NCBI RefSeq assembly: GCF_004362195.1
Contig: NZ_SNWG01000001.1
Location: 2,790,001 to 2,854,000 of the forward strand
From: Microbacterium sp. BK668
GTDB taxonomy: Bacteria > Actinomycetota > Actinomycetes > Actinomycetales > Microbacteriaceae
Length of the DNA: 64,000 nucleotides
Direction: 5' to 3'
The notes under the pieces were generated by a model. The model was not told where the DNA came from. It saw only the letters and a list, made by a program, of their open reading frames with translations, and did no database searches. Below are positions 8,000 through 16,244 of the stretch, piece after piece; the stretch's first letter is position 1; the number at the start of each line of letters is the position of its first letter. The translations under genes and the position numbers were made by a program.

Positions 8000-8925
8000 C
8001 AGGCGCGCGCCGCGAGAGCGGCGGCGATCGCGGCTCCGAGCGAGACGTTCCCGCGGTAGACCTCGACGTTCACGTCGAGACTCCGCCCCCCGGTCTCGCG
8101 CTGCATGAAGTCGAGCAGGAACGGCGTCGTGTCGTGCCCCGACACGCCCTGAGCCGCCGCTTCGGCGAGGGCACGCGCGAGCACGTCGTCGTGCAGGTCG
8201 GCGGGCAGCTGCCGCTCGGCGTCGACGGGATTGGCGACGAGGAGCGTCGAGGCGATGCCGAGGGCGTCGCGCGCGACGGCGACGTCGGCGATCTCGTCGG
8301 GGGAGTCCACCGAATACTCGACGTCGAATCCGGAGTCGGCGATGTAGAACCCGGGATAGTCGGTCGTCCGGTAGCCCACCACCGTGAGGTTCAGGGTCTC
8401 GAGACGTTCCAGGGTCAGCGGGATGTCGAGGATCGATTTGACCCCGGCACTGACGACGACGAGCGGCAGCGCGGCGAGAGTCGGCAGGTCCGCGGACTCG
8501 TCGAACGTCTGCTGCGCCTCGCGGTGCACCCCGCCGAGGCCGCCGGTGGAGAAGACGCGCACACCGGCGCGGCTGGCGAGGAAGGCCGTCGCGGCGACGG
8601 TCGTCCCCCCGCTGAGCCCCTTCGCCGCCGCCACGGGAAGGTCGCGGAGGCTCAGCTTGACGGCTCGGTCGTCGTGCGAGAGCCGCTCGATCTCGGCGGA
8701 GGACAGGCCGACCGTCGGGCGCCCCTCCACGACGCCGATCGTCGCCGGGACGACCCCCGCGGCCCGCACGCGCTCCTCCGCGTCGAGCGCCACCTCCAGA
8801 TTCCGGGGGCGGGGCAGCCCGTGGGTGAAGATGGTGGATTCGAGGGCGAGGACCGGGATGCCGCTTCCCAGCGCCTCCCGCACCTCGTCGCCGACGACGA
8901 GGCCGCCCAGGGGACCGTCGCTCAC
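7999..8925 (-). CDS. psuG: Pseudouridine-5'-phosphate glycosidase
   Basis: A 308-residue protein with full-length PsuG features: [15 protein letters not shown] near the N-terminus, [11 protein letters not shown], and [15 protein letters not shown]. Glu29 and Lys163 align with the catalytic Glu and Lys known from E. coli PsuG, which forms a lysine Schiff base with the ribose. The enzyme splits pseudouridine 5'-phosphate into uracil and ribose 5-phosphate in the cytoplasm. The GTG start overlaps the upstream stop as GTGA, and the stop overlaps psuK as TGATG, so the three genes form one tightly coupled operon. Confidence 0.93.
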   Translation of the reverse strand: MSDGPLGGLVVGDEVREALGSGIPVLALESTIFTHGLPRPRNLEVALDAEERVRAAGVVPATIGVVEGRPTVGLSSAEIERLSHDDRAVKLSLRDLPVAAAKGLSGGTTVAATAFLASRAGVRVFSTGGLGGVHREAQQTFDESADLPTLAALPLVVVSAGVKSILDIPLTLERLETLNLTVVGYRTTDYPGFYIADSGFDVEYSVDSPDEIADVAVARDALGIASTLLVANPVDAERQLPADLHDDVLARALAEAAAQGVSGHDTTPFLLDFMQRETGGRSLDVNVEVYRGNVSLGAAIAAALAARA

Positions 8926-9371
8926 GGTGTGCCGTCGCCGACGCGCTCGAGCAGGAAGACGGGAATGCGCCGCTCGGTGCGCTTCTGATACGAGGCATAG
9001 TCGGGCCACGCCTGGACGGACCGGTCCCACCACACCTGATACTCGTCGCCGCGGAGCTCGCGCGCGACGTAATCGCTCCTATCGGGACCGTCCTGCAGCT
9101 CGACGTGCGGGTTCTTCTTGAGGTTCCAGTACCACGCGGGATGCCGCGGCGCTCCGCCCATCGACGCGACGACGGCGTAGGCGCCCTCGTGTTCGACGCG
9201 CATCAGAGCGGTCTTGCGCAGCGCGCCCGTCCGGGCGCCGACCGTGGTGAGGACGATCACCGGCTTCCCGCGCAGCTCGGCGCTCTCGGCTCCGCCACTG
9301 GCCTCATAGGCCTCCGCCTGACGGCGCGCCCACTCCGACGTGCTGGGCAGGTACTGACCTTGCAACGGCAT
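8922..9371 (-). CDS. Nitroreductase/deazaflavin-dependent oxidoreductase (DUF385 type)
   Basis: A 149-residue split-barrel protein of the F420/deazaflavin-dependent nitroreductase family (Ddn-like). Motifs seen are [32 protein letters not shown] and [20 protein letters not shown]. The start at 9371 has AGGAGG 6 nt upstream; an ATG twelve codons earlier is less well placed. It is the first gene of the psuG-psuK operon and overlaps psuG by 4 bp, an unusual partner for pseudouridine breakdown. Members bind F420 or other ligands; the activity here is unproven. Confidence 0.86.
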   Translation of the reverse strand: MPLQGQYLPSTSEWARRQAEAYEASGGAESAELRGKPVIVLTTVGARTGALRKTALMRVEHEGAYAVVASMGGAPRHPAWYWNLKKNPHVELQDGPDRSDYVARELRGDEYQVWWDRSVQAWPDYASYQKRTERRIPVFLLERVGDGTP

Positions 9372-9428
9372 CGGGTCCTCCTCGAACTTCTCCGTGCGCC
9401 CAGTCAACCAGTCGGCGTGAGCAATCGC

Positions 9429-11837
9429 TCACCCCGCGACGGCAGGTCGGGCGGGGCTGTCCTCCCGAGCGGGCTCGTCGTCGGCTTCGATCACCTCTCG
9501 TGGCGACCGCCAGCGCGGCTGCGAGGGCGGCGGCCCGGGATCGGCCCGCGGCGGGGTGTCGCGTGTGACGGGGTCGCCGGGCGACACCACGAGCTCCTGG
9601 CCGAAGTGACGGAGCGTCATGGGCGGCCCCGCGTCGAGGGAGTACGTCGTGCCCTCAGGTCTTGCGTCCACCCGGAGCACGCGCTCGCGGTGGCGGACAC
9701 CGAAGGAGAGCCGCTTCATCGATGACGCCAGCCGGGGAGCGAAGGCGACGATATCGCCGCCGTCGCGCATGCCCCCGAAGCCGCAGACGAGCGCCGACCA
9801 CACCCCGGCCAGCGCCGCGATGTGCAGGCCGTCGTCGATGTCGTTGCGGAGGTCGTCGAGGTCGATGGTCGCGGCCTCGGTCAGATAGTCCATCGCGAGG
9901 GGGAGGTGACCGACCCGGGCCGCGACGATCGACTGAGCGGGCGCCGAGAGCGACGAGTCGCGCACCGTCAGCCCCTCGTAGTACGCGAACGCGCGGGCTG
10001 TCTCCTCGTCGCTGAACTGCTCGTGGGCGAGGTGCAGCGCGAGCACGAGGTCCGCCTGCTTGACCACCTGCTTCCGGTAGATGTCGAAGTAGGGGAAGTG
10101 GTCCTGCAGCGGATACTGCTCGCGGGCGGTGCCGTCGAAGTCCCAGCGCTCGCGCTCGGTGGAGCCGGCGTACTGCTGGTGGATGCCGAGCCCGGCATCG
10201 AAGGGCACCGCCATCGCGGCGGCCGCGGCATCCCATTCGTCGCACTCGCCGGCGCTGACGCCGAGATCCTGCCCGCGGGCGGGATGCGTGCGAACGGATG
10301 CCGCGGCGCCACGCAGATTGCGTTGCGCCATGAGATTCGTGAAGACGTTGTCGTCGACGAGGGCGGAGTACTCGTCGGGGCCGGTGACCCCGTCGAGATG
10401 GAAGACGCCGTCGTCATCCCATCGCCCCAGTGCCATCCAGAGCCGCGCCGTCTCGACGAGGATCTCGACGCCTTCGCGGCGCTCGAACTCGCCGTCGCCG
10501 GTCGCACGGAGGTAGCGCAGGACCGCCGCCGAGATGTCGGCGCTCACGTGGAAGGCGGCGGTGCCCGCGGGCCAGTACCCGGAGCACTCGCTGCCGCTGA
10601 TGGTGCGCCACGGGAAGGCCGCTCCGGCGAGGTGCAGCTGCCGCGCCCGCGCGCGGGCGTGGTCGAGGGTCGAGTGGCGCCACTGCAGGGCGCCTCGCGC
10701 CGCCTCCGGGAGGCAGTACGTGAGGACGGGAAGCACGAAGGCCTCGGCATCCCAGAACGTATGGCCCTCGTAGCCGGGCCCTGAGAGCCCTTTGCCGGGG
10801 ATGGAGCGCACCTCCGCTCGCGCCGCGGATTGCATCACCTGGAAGAGCGCGAAGCGCACGGCCTGCTGCAACCACGGCACCCCGTCGACGATCACGTCGG
10901 ACGCTTTCCAGAAGGCGTCCAGGTAGGCGCGCTGCTCGTGCGCGAGTCCGTCCCAGCCGAGACGCGCAGCCGCCCCGACCGCCGCCTCCACCCGATCGCG
11001 CAGTGCGCCCGGGGACAGCGAGGGCGACCACTCGTGACCGACGAACTTCACGAGGCGGAGGCTCTCGCCGGCGCCGAGCCGCGCCTGGACCGTCGTACGT
11101 GCCTGCTCGCTGCTCGCCTCCGTGTCCACGGACGCCGCCCGGCCCTCGACGAGGTGATCCATCGCGACGGCGACGCCGATTCCGCTGCGTCGCGTGCGGA
11201 ACTCCAGCGTCGCCCGCGTATCGTCGGCCGCCCGGTGGGCGACCGGGGAGAGGGGAGCGCGAAGGGCGGCCCTGACACGCTCGTCCCGGTGGACCTCCGG
11301 TAGCGGCTCGTCGGAGACGATCTCGGACACGACGGTCACCTCGACCGCATCCGAGACGGCGGCGATCTCGTAATCGACGGCCGCGACGGATCGATGCGTC
11401 AGAGAGAGCAGGCGCCTGGATCGCAGTCGGACCGTCAGACCCGCGGGGGATGTCCAGCGCACGTCCCGGCGGAGCACGCCCGACCGGAAGTCGAGGAACT
11501 GCTCGTGCGACTCGAGCGTGCCGGTCCGGATGTCGAACGGCTCGTCGCCCACGATAAGGCGAATGACCTTCCCGTCGGGCACGTTGATCACACTCTCGCC
11601 CGCGTCGGGATAGCCGTACCCGCCCTCGGCGTAGGGCATCGGGTGCTGCTCATGGACGCCGTTGAGGTACGCGCCGCTGACGACGCACGGATCCCCTTCG
11701 TCGAGCGTGCCTCGCCAGCCGAGATGGCCGTTCGCGAGCGAGAAGACCGACTCACGACGGGCCAGCCGCGTCTCCTCCCAGCCGGACCACCCGATCCCCC
11801 AGTCGGCCACGTCGAAGCTGCGGTGACTCACGAGCAC
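9429..11837 (-). CDS. Glycoside hydrolase family 65 phosphorylase (maltose/trehalose/kojibiose type)
   Basis: An 802-residue protein, close to the family norm of 750-800. The N-terminal beta-sandwich begins with ESVFSLANGHLGWRG, the central (alpha/alpha)6 barrel contains GLSGPGYEGHTFWDAEAF and DGVTGPDEYSALVDDNVF, where Glu489 is the expected general acid, and a C-terminal beta-domain follows. GH65 enzymes phosphorolyse alpha-linked disaccharides to beta-glucose 1-phosphate. No beta-phosphoglucomutase is adjacent, although a HAD protein of that class is at 35382. The start could be GTG 11837 or GTG 11831; GGGAG is 8 nt before the latter. No signal peptide: cytoplasmic. Confidence 0.88.
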   Translation of the reverse strand: MLVSHRSFDVADWGIGWSGWEETRLARRESVFSLANGHLGWRGTLDEGDPCVVSGAYLNGVHEQHPMPYAEGGYGYPDAGESVINVPDGKVIRLIVGDEPFDIRTGTLESHEQFLDFRSGVLRRDVRWTSPAGLTVRLRSRRLLSLTHRSVAAVDYEIAAVSDAVEVTVVSEIVSDEPLPEVHRDERVRAALRAPLSPVAHRAADDTRATLEFRTRRSGIGVAVAMDHLVEGRAASVDTEASSEQARTTVQARLGAGESLRLVKFVGHEWSPSLSPGALRDRVEAAVGAAARLGWDGLAHEQRAYLDAFWKASDVIVDGVPWLQQAVRFALFQVMQSAARAEVRSIPGKGLSGPGYEGHTFWDAEAFVLPVLTYCLPEAARGALQWRHSTLDHARARARQLHLAGAAFPWRTISGSECSGYWPAGTAAFHVSADISAAVLRYLRATGDGEFERREGVEILVETARLWMALGRWDDDGVFHLDGVTGPDEYSALVDDNVFTNLMAQRNLRGAAASVRTHPARGQDLGVSAGECDEWDAAAAAMAVPFDAGLGIHQQYAGSTERERWDFDGTAREQYPLQDHFPYFDIYRKQVVKQADLVLALHLAHEQFSDEETARAFAYYEGLTVRDSSLSAPAQSIVAARVGHLPLAMDYLTEAATIDLDDLRNDIDDGLHIAALAGVWSALVCGFGGMRDGGDIVAFAPRLASSMKRLSFGVRHRERVLRVDARPEGTTYSLDAGPPMTLRHFGQELVVSPGDPVTRDTPPRADPGPPPSQPRWRSPREVIEADDEPAREDSPARPAVAG

Positions 11838-11851
11838 CGCTCCCGGAGTCG

Positions 11852-11869
11852 GATCGGCTGCATCCGATC
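11852..11869. promoter_or_regulatory. Inverted repeat upstream of the GH65 gene
   Basis: GATCGG-N6-CCGATC, an 18-bp dyad located 15 bp upstream of the GH65 start. It could be an operator for a sugar-responsive regulator, but no regulator gene is adjacent. Confidence 0.3.
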
Positions 11870-11930
11870 ATTGTGCGGACAGGGAGCGCCTGCCACGAAG
11901 GCCTTGCGCACTCATGTCCCGGTGGGTATG

Positions 11931-12677
11931 TCAGTCGCTCGGGCGGGTTCGCGGGAACGCGCCCTGCGCGGGGTCCTCCGCTCGCCGAAGGGGGCGGTGA
12001 TTGCGCCACGCCGTCCGGTAGGTCCACATGCCGTACGCGAAGGAGGCGGCGATGACTGCGACGCCGAGCGCCACGGCGATGACCACCGCGAGCGGCACCG
12101 GCATACCGGCCAGAGCGAGGCATCCGCCGCCGAACATCCCGATCACGCACGCGTTCACCACGGCGATGAAGACCGCCGAGCTCCCGAAGAGGTGACTGAC
12201 GCTGCGTCGACGGAGGAACGAGTACGTCCGCTCCAATCCGGCCACGTCGTCGGTGACCGCGGCGAGGAAGTACCGCTCGACGACCGGGTCCAGGTCGACG
12301 TACGCCCCGCGCAGCCGGTTCATCGCGACGACGTACATGAGGTCCTCTTCGGCCACGTTGAACACGCGGGTCTGCGTCATGAGACCGAGGAGCGTCAGGA
12401 AGCCCAGGATGGCGAGTGCCGCACCGGCGAACCAGTCGCGGAATCCCGTCGCCTGTCCCAGAAGCCCGATCGTGACGAGGCTCGCCGAGACGAGCGTGAG
12501 GTAGATCGTGATGCGCGTGAGGACCTCGGACTGCGCGGTGCCGCGCGCCGCCAGCAGTCCCCAGTGCTCGGTGGCCAGGATCTGAGCGCGGCGCCCGAGG
12601 GCGGCGCCCGACTCCGCGGCGACCGACGGGGCCGCGCCGACAGCATCCACCGGCCGGCCCGGCGGGACGGAGCTCAT
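11931..12677 (-). CDS. Uncharacterised four-helix membrane protein
   Basis: A 248-residue protein with a hydrophilic N-terminus, a first pair of transmembrane segments around residues 55-105 (ITIYLTLVSASLVTIGLL, AALAILGFLTLLGL), a cytoplasmic stretch of about 50 residues (DLMYVVAMNRLRGAYVDLDP), a second pair around residues 160-215, and a basic proline-rich tail. I recognise no named family. The middle part resembles the scaffold of other actinobacterial membrane proteins of unknown role. The gene is isolated: 93 bp downstream of the GH65 start and divergent from ChaB. No convincing ribosome-binding site or -10 can be pointed to. Confidence 0.72.
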   Translation of the reverse strand: MSSVPPGRPVDAVGAAPSVAAESGAALGRRAQILATEHWGLLAARGTAQSEVLTRITIYLTLVSASLVTIGLLGQATGFRDWFAGAALAILGFLTLLGLMTQTRVFNVAEEDLMYVVAMNRLRGAYVDLDPVVERYFLAAVTDDVAGLERTYSFLRRRSVSHLFGSSAVFIAVVNACVIGMFGGGCLALAGMPVPLAVVIAVALGVAVIAASFAYGMWTYRTAWRNHRPLRRAEDPAQGAFPRTRPSD

Positions 12678-12919
12678 GCCCCATTGTCCACCGGGGAGGT
12701 TTCCCTTCGCCAGAGCCGGGCCGGCGCGCGGATCGAGCGTACGAGCCAGGCGCACTCCCTCACGCCGCCATGGCCGGACGCCGGGGCAGAAGGGGGTGGT
12801 CCCATAGGCGTCCGTTCCCTCGGGGCGGGGCGTCCGGCGGCACCCGAGCGCGCGGCGGCCGCGACCGCGCCCCGGACGAGGCGTAGCCTGCAGAGGGTGG
12901 AGCGTGTGAGAGGAGTGCC

Positions 12920-13315
12920 ATGCCCGCACGAGAAGAACTGCCCGCAACGCTGAAGCGGTCGCCGCAGCACGCACAGGACATCTGGATCGCGACCCACGAC
13001 TCGGCCGTCGAGACGTACGGCGAGGGGGAGCGGGCACATCGGACCGCGTTCTCCGCCCTGAAGCACCAGTACGAGAAGGTCGGAGACCACTGGGAGCAGA
13101 AGGAGGAGCGCGGCCCCTCCGACGAGGGCGCACTGAGCCGGGACGGGGAGACGGCAGGCGGAGTGAACGCCAACGCCAGCAAGAAGCACCTCCTCGAGGT
13201 CGCCGCGCGCCTCGACGTGCGTGGCCGGACACGCATGACGAAAGACGAACTGGTCGAGGCGATCCAGAAGGCGAACGCCCGCGAGAGCCGGAGAAGTCTG
13301 GACGCGGAGCGCTGA
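12920..13315 (+). CDS. ChaB-like protein with C-terminal Rho-N/SAP-like segment
   Basis: A 131-residue protein. Residues about 1-60 match the ChaB family (LPATLKRSPQHAQDIWIATHD, YEKVGDHWEQK), small proteins associated with cation transport or stress in other bacteria. The C-terminus (KKHLLEVAARLDVRGRTRMTKDELVEAIQK) resembles a Rho-termination N-terminal or SAP-like helix-extended-helix that binds nucleic acid. The role is unknown. GAGGAG precedes the ATG by 5 nt, and TAGCCT at 12884-12889 gives a leader of about 25 nt. The stop codon lies in the first unit of a 30-bp tandem array. Confidence 0.85.
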   Translation: MPAREELPATLKRSPQHAQDIWIATHDSAVETYGEGERAHRTAFSALKHQYEKVGDHWEQKEERGPSDEGALSRDGETAGGVNANASKKHLLEVAARLDVRGRTRMTKDELVEAIQKANARESRRSLDAER

Positions 13316-13452
13316 GACCGCGCACGCGATCCGCGGAGCGCTCAGACCGCGCACGGCGATCCGCGGAGCGCTGAGACCGCGCACGACGATCCGGGGAGCG
13401 CGGAGACCGCGCACGGCGATCCGCGCAGCGCGGCGACGCGGCAGCGCTATCC
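13304..13452. repeat. 30-bp tandem array (about 5 degenerate copies)
   Basis: Units start at 13304, 13333, 13363, 13393 and 13423, with consensus core GGAGCGCTGAGACCGCGCAC followed by GCGATCC. The first unit is 29 bp and includes the last four codons and the stop of the ChaB-like gene; copies decay rightwards. This looks like successive duplication of the gene's 3' end. Not CRISPR: there are no spacers. Confidence 0.85.
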
Positions 13453-13534
13453 GCGCATTCGCAGAGACGGCCGGCGGGCGCCCGGGGAAGGGCCAGTCCG
13501 ATTCCACCATCCCGCGCGCTCTCCCTGAGCTGAC

Positions 13535-13577
13535 ATAATGTGCATTATCGGCAATCGCTATCGGCGATAGCGATCGC
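13535..13577. promoter_or_regulatory. Pair of palindromes in an AT-richer island
   Basis: ATAATG-TG-CATTAT (13535-13548) is followed 5 bp later by a 21-bp dyad, ATCGCTATCG-G-CGATAGCGAT (13554-13574), perfect except for its central base and extendable to 13551-13577 with one mismatch. Both are of operator size. No regulator gene is adjacent, so function is inference. Confidence 0.5.
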
Positions 13578-13771
13578 AATAGCCAAACGGTCAGCGCCGA
13601 CATCGCACGAACGACCGCCGACGTCGTCGAGCACCCGTGATCCCTGCGATCTCGTCAGCCGGCCGGCGGCAGCTGCGGGAGACGTGAGACCGCCGCCGAG
13701 GCATCGGTCATCCGTGCGATCTCGACGCGTTCTCGCGCGATGACGGGTCCGCTCGGCGAACTCCGCCGCGC

Positions 13772-13810
13772 TTGGTATGCGAAGTCGCACTTCTAATGTG
13801 AGCGGTAACG
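13772..13810 (+). promoter_or_regulatory. GH43 promoter with overlapping LacI-type operator candidate
   Basis: TTGGTA (13772-13777), 16-nt spacer, TAATGT (13794-13799). Overlapping the -10 is TGTGAGCGGTAACG (13797-13810), an imperfect dyad with the central CG typical of LacI-family operators. A second dyad, CGGTA-N6-TACCG, lies at 13803-13818. This position suits repression in the absence of a sugar inducer; the regulator is not in the window. Confidence 0.5.
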
Positions 13811-13918
13811 GGATACCGTTTCCCCTGACTCCGCGCGCGGATGCGCGGGGCGTCGGCCGCGGTGCAGGGGTTGATCTGCCGCGGCCGGGAAGCGAAACCG
13901 ATCCGATTGGAGCAGTCC

Positions 13919-16138
13919 ATGGCGCATTCCACCGCATCGCCACCGACAAGAGCCCGAAAGACCACGAGGCGCGCGAAGGCCCGCCTCCTCGCCGCCGGCA
14001 TCGTCGGGGCCGTGACCGTCGGCATGATGGCCGCGACGCCGGCGATGGCAGAACCCGAGCAGCCGGACCTGCAAGCGACGACGACGAGTGCGGCCGCGGC
14101 CGAGAAGACCTACGAGCGCTACGTCTTCGCGTCGTTCCACGGCGGCGACGACGGCGGCCGCAACGGCGAGCAGATCTGGCTCAGCGCGTCCAAGGGCAAC
14201 GACCCGCTCAACTGGTACGAGCTGAACTACGACGAGGGCACGTCCGTCTCGCAGCCGATCCTCCAGACCGTCAACCCACCCCAGGGTCAGCAGGGGCTGC
14301 GCGATCCCTCCCTCATCCGCTCCGCCGACGGCGAGAAGTTCTTCCTCCTCGCGACCGACCTCAAGACGTACCAGGACGGACAGTCGTGGTCGTACCGCCA
14401 GTCGAAGGGTTCTCGTAATCTCGTGGTCTACGAGTCGGACGACCTTGTGAACTGGTCGGAGCCCCGATTCGTCAAGGTCGAGGACGACCACGCCGGCAAC
14501 GTCTGGGCACCCGAGGCCTTCTACGACGCGAAGAACGAACAGTACATCGTCTTCTGGGCGTCGAACCTGTACCCCGACGCGAACATCGACACGCGCAACA
14601 CGTCGCAGATCTCGTACAACCGCATCCGCGTCGCCACGACGAAGGACTTCGTCACGTTCAGCCAGCCCACGACGTGGATCAACCTCGACCGGTCGACCGG
14701 GCGTCAGGGCTGGGGAATGATCGATTCGACGATGATCGCGACGGACGACCGGGTGTACCGCCTGACCAAGGACGAGAACGGCTTCCGCGTCCTGCTGCAG
14801 TACATCGATTCGCTCGACGACCTGTACGACACGTGGGGTCCGCAGGACACCCAGCCCTACGCGGTCAACAAGAACCCGATCACCCCGCTGACGGAGAGCC
14901 CCAACGCCTGGACGATGGTCGGCAACCCGAACGGCTCCAGCAAGTGGCAGATCCCGGGTCTGACCGGCGGCAACCTCGAGGGTCCTCTCGTCTTCAAGGA
15001 CAACGCGGAGGACATGTGGTACGTCTTCATCGACTACGCGTCCGGCGGCGGCTACGTCGCATGGCGCTCCGACTCGATGGACAAGGCGCCGAACGAGTGG
15101 GAGTACCTCGGACAGTCCTGGTGCAACACGACCGGGCTGTCCAGCACGTGCAACGCCAGGTCGGAGACCTCTCCGTACTGGTCGCTGCCGGTCAGCCCGC
15201 GCCACGGTTCGGTGCTTCCCGTCACCCTCGAAGAATGGGAGACGATCATGTCGCACTACAACTCCCCCGTCCACGTCGAGGCGTCCGTCGTGACAGCGGA
15301 CGGTTCGCCCGTCGAGGACGGCGCATGGGTGAACGAGGTGCCGAAGCTCGAGGTCGACTGGACCGACTTCAACGACACCGGCATCTCCCCCACCTGGCTG
15401 CGCCTCGTGGAGGGTCACAACGGCGGCGCCCGCGTCGTCTCGAACGAGACGATCTCCTCTGGCATCACGCAGGGCATGACGGTGCCCGTGAACGCCGTCG
15501 AGGGCACCAACTGGGCACAGCTCGAGTACCGGGATGCCTCTCTCGGCGGTGACGCCGTAATGCTGTGGACGGAGGACGTGTCGTACAAGCTCGACACGAC
15601 GCGCCCGCGCATCGACATCACGGTCGACGGCGGGAACCTCGGCATCGAGGCGAGTGACCCCGCCCCGGCGAACGGCGCGGAGAACTCGGGACTGGCCTCG
15701 TGCGAGTTCCGCATCGACGACGGCGAGTGGGCGGATTGCGCGCCGGCTTCGGAGCTCGCGCCGGCGATTCTCGACCGGACCGTGTCGGTCCGCGCGACGG
15801 ACAACGCCGGCAACGAGTCGACCGCGACGAGCATCGTCGAGGGCACGGGCTTCGACGTGACCGTCGATGTGACCACGCGCTGCGTGGGCGCGAAGGTCAT
15901 GCAGGTGGTCACGGTGGGCAACGATGAGAACGTGCCCGTCTCGGCCACCGTCACCTCGCCCTACGGCTCGAAGCCGGCGCCCATGATCGCGTCGGGCAAG
16001 AGCAGGACGCACGTCTTCAACACCCGAGCGGAGGCGATGCCCGCGGGCGTGGTCGTCGTCTCGATGACGGCGACCGTCGACGGCGAGGAGTACACCGTCG
16101 AGGAGTCCGTCGAGTACGCGGCGGCATCCTGCCGCTGA
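13919..16138 (+). CDS. Secreted glycoside hydrolase family 43-like protein
   Basis: A 739-residue precursor. The N-terminus has a long basic region, a hydrophobic core around residues 23-42 and an AMA cleavage site near residue 44. Residues about 65-440 form a five-bladed propeller; the three GH43 acids are visible as Asp129 in LRDPSLI (base), Asp269 in GMIDSTMI (pKa modulator) and Glu354 in LEGPLVFK (acid), with NVWAPEAFYD in between. The C-terminal 300 residues look like Ig-type domains (YKLDTTRPRIDITVDGG, CEFRIDDGEWADC). Likely an arabinan- or xylan-degrading exo-enzyme; exact specificity unknown. No sortase motif or transporter genes nearby. GGAG precedes the ATG. Confidence 0.85.
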   Translation: MAHSTASPPTRARKTTRRAKARLLAAGIVGAVTVGMMAATPAMAEPEQPDLQATTTSAAAAEKTYERYVFASFHGGDDGGRNGEQIWLSASKGNDPLNWYELNYDEGTSVSQPILQTVNPPQGQQGLRDPSLIRSADGEKFFLLATDLKTYQDGQSWSYRQSKGSRNLVVYESDDLVNWSEPRFVKVEDDHAGNVWAPEAFYDAKNEQYIVFWASNLYPDANIDTRNTSQISYNRIRVATTKDFVTFSQPTTWINLDRSTGRQGWGMIDSTMIATDDRVYRLTKDENGFRVLLQYIDSLDDLYDTWGPQDTQPYAVNKNPITPLTESPNAWTMVGNPNGSSKWQIPGLTGGNLEGPLVFKDNAEDMWYVFIDYASGGGYVAWRSDSMDKAPNEWEYLGQSWCNTTGLSSTCNARSETSPYWSLPVSPRHGSVLPVTLEEWETIMSHYNSPVHVEASVVTADGSPVEDGAWVNEVPKLEVDWTDFNDTGISPTWLRLVEGHNGGARVVSNETISSGITQGMTVPVNAVEGTNWAQLEYRDASLGGDAVMLWTEDVSYKLDTTRPRIDITVDGGNLGIEASDPAPANGAENSGLASCEFRIDDGEWADCAPASELAPAILDRTVSVRATDNAGNESTATSIVEGTGFDVTVDVTTRCVGAKVMQVVTVGNDENVPVSATVTSPYGSKPAPMIASGKSRTHVFNTRAEAMPAGVVVVSMTATVDGEEYTVEESVEYAAASCR

Positions 16139-16175
16139 CGCTCGCGCAGCGCTGAGACGGCGCGGCGAGCATACG

Positions 16176-16232
16176 ACACGCGACGAGGGGCGCGTCACCG
16201 AATCGCCCGGTGACGCGTCCCTCGTCGCGTGT
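16176..16232. terminator. 25-bp near-perfect hairpin between GH43 and SRPBCC genes
   Basis: The left arm 16176-16200 and right arm 16208-16232 pair over 25 bp with a single G-T wobble and a 7-nt loop. It lies 37 nt after the GH43 stop and would end that transcript, although no T-tract follows. Its last base is the first base of the next gene's TAGGGT -10, and GGTGAC in the right arm sits 17 nt upstream of that -10, so the same DNA also forms the downstream promoter. Confidence 0.7.
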
Positions 16233-16237
16233 AGGGT
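16232..16237 (+). promoter_or_regulatory. -10 (TAGGGT) of the second SRPBCC gene, leaderless
   Basis: Hexamer 7 nt before GTG 16245, with GGTGAC (16209-16214) as a possible -35 at 17-nt spacing, inside the hairpin arm. Confidence 0.5.
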
Positions 16238-16244
16238 CGGCGCT

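Larger units (their letters stand above)
13453..13918. other. Long intergenic region upstream of the GH43 gene
   Basis: No gene is supported in this stretch. It contains an island of relatively low GC around 13530-13600 with two palindromes (separate entry), an otherwise featureless segment 13600-13770, and the GH43 promoter and candidate operator at 13772-13810. About 110 nt of untranslated leader would remain before the GH43 start. Confidence 0.6.

Noticed and set aside
13570..13577. GCGATCGC as a cyanobacterial HIP1-type element
   Set aside because: A single occurrence at the edge of a larger dyad, in a high-GC actinobacterium; most likely chance.
12674..13603. A minus-strand frame with a 10-residue repeat around the 30-bp array
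   Set aside because: The protein repeat arises only because the DNA period is divisible by three; flanking sequence has no protein character and it opposes the ChaB-like gene.
13797..13810. True lac operator upstream of the GH43 gene
   Set aside because: Similarity to the E. coli operator is partial and there are no lac genes; only a generic LacI-family site is kept as a candidate.
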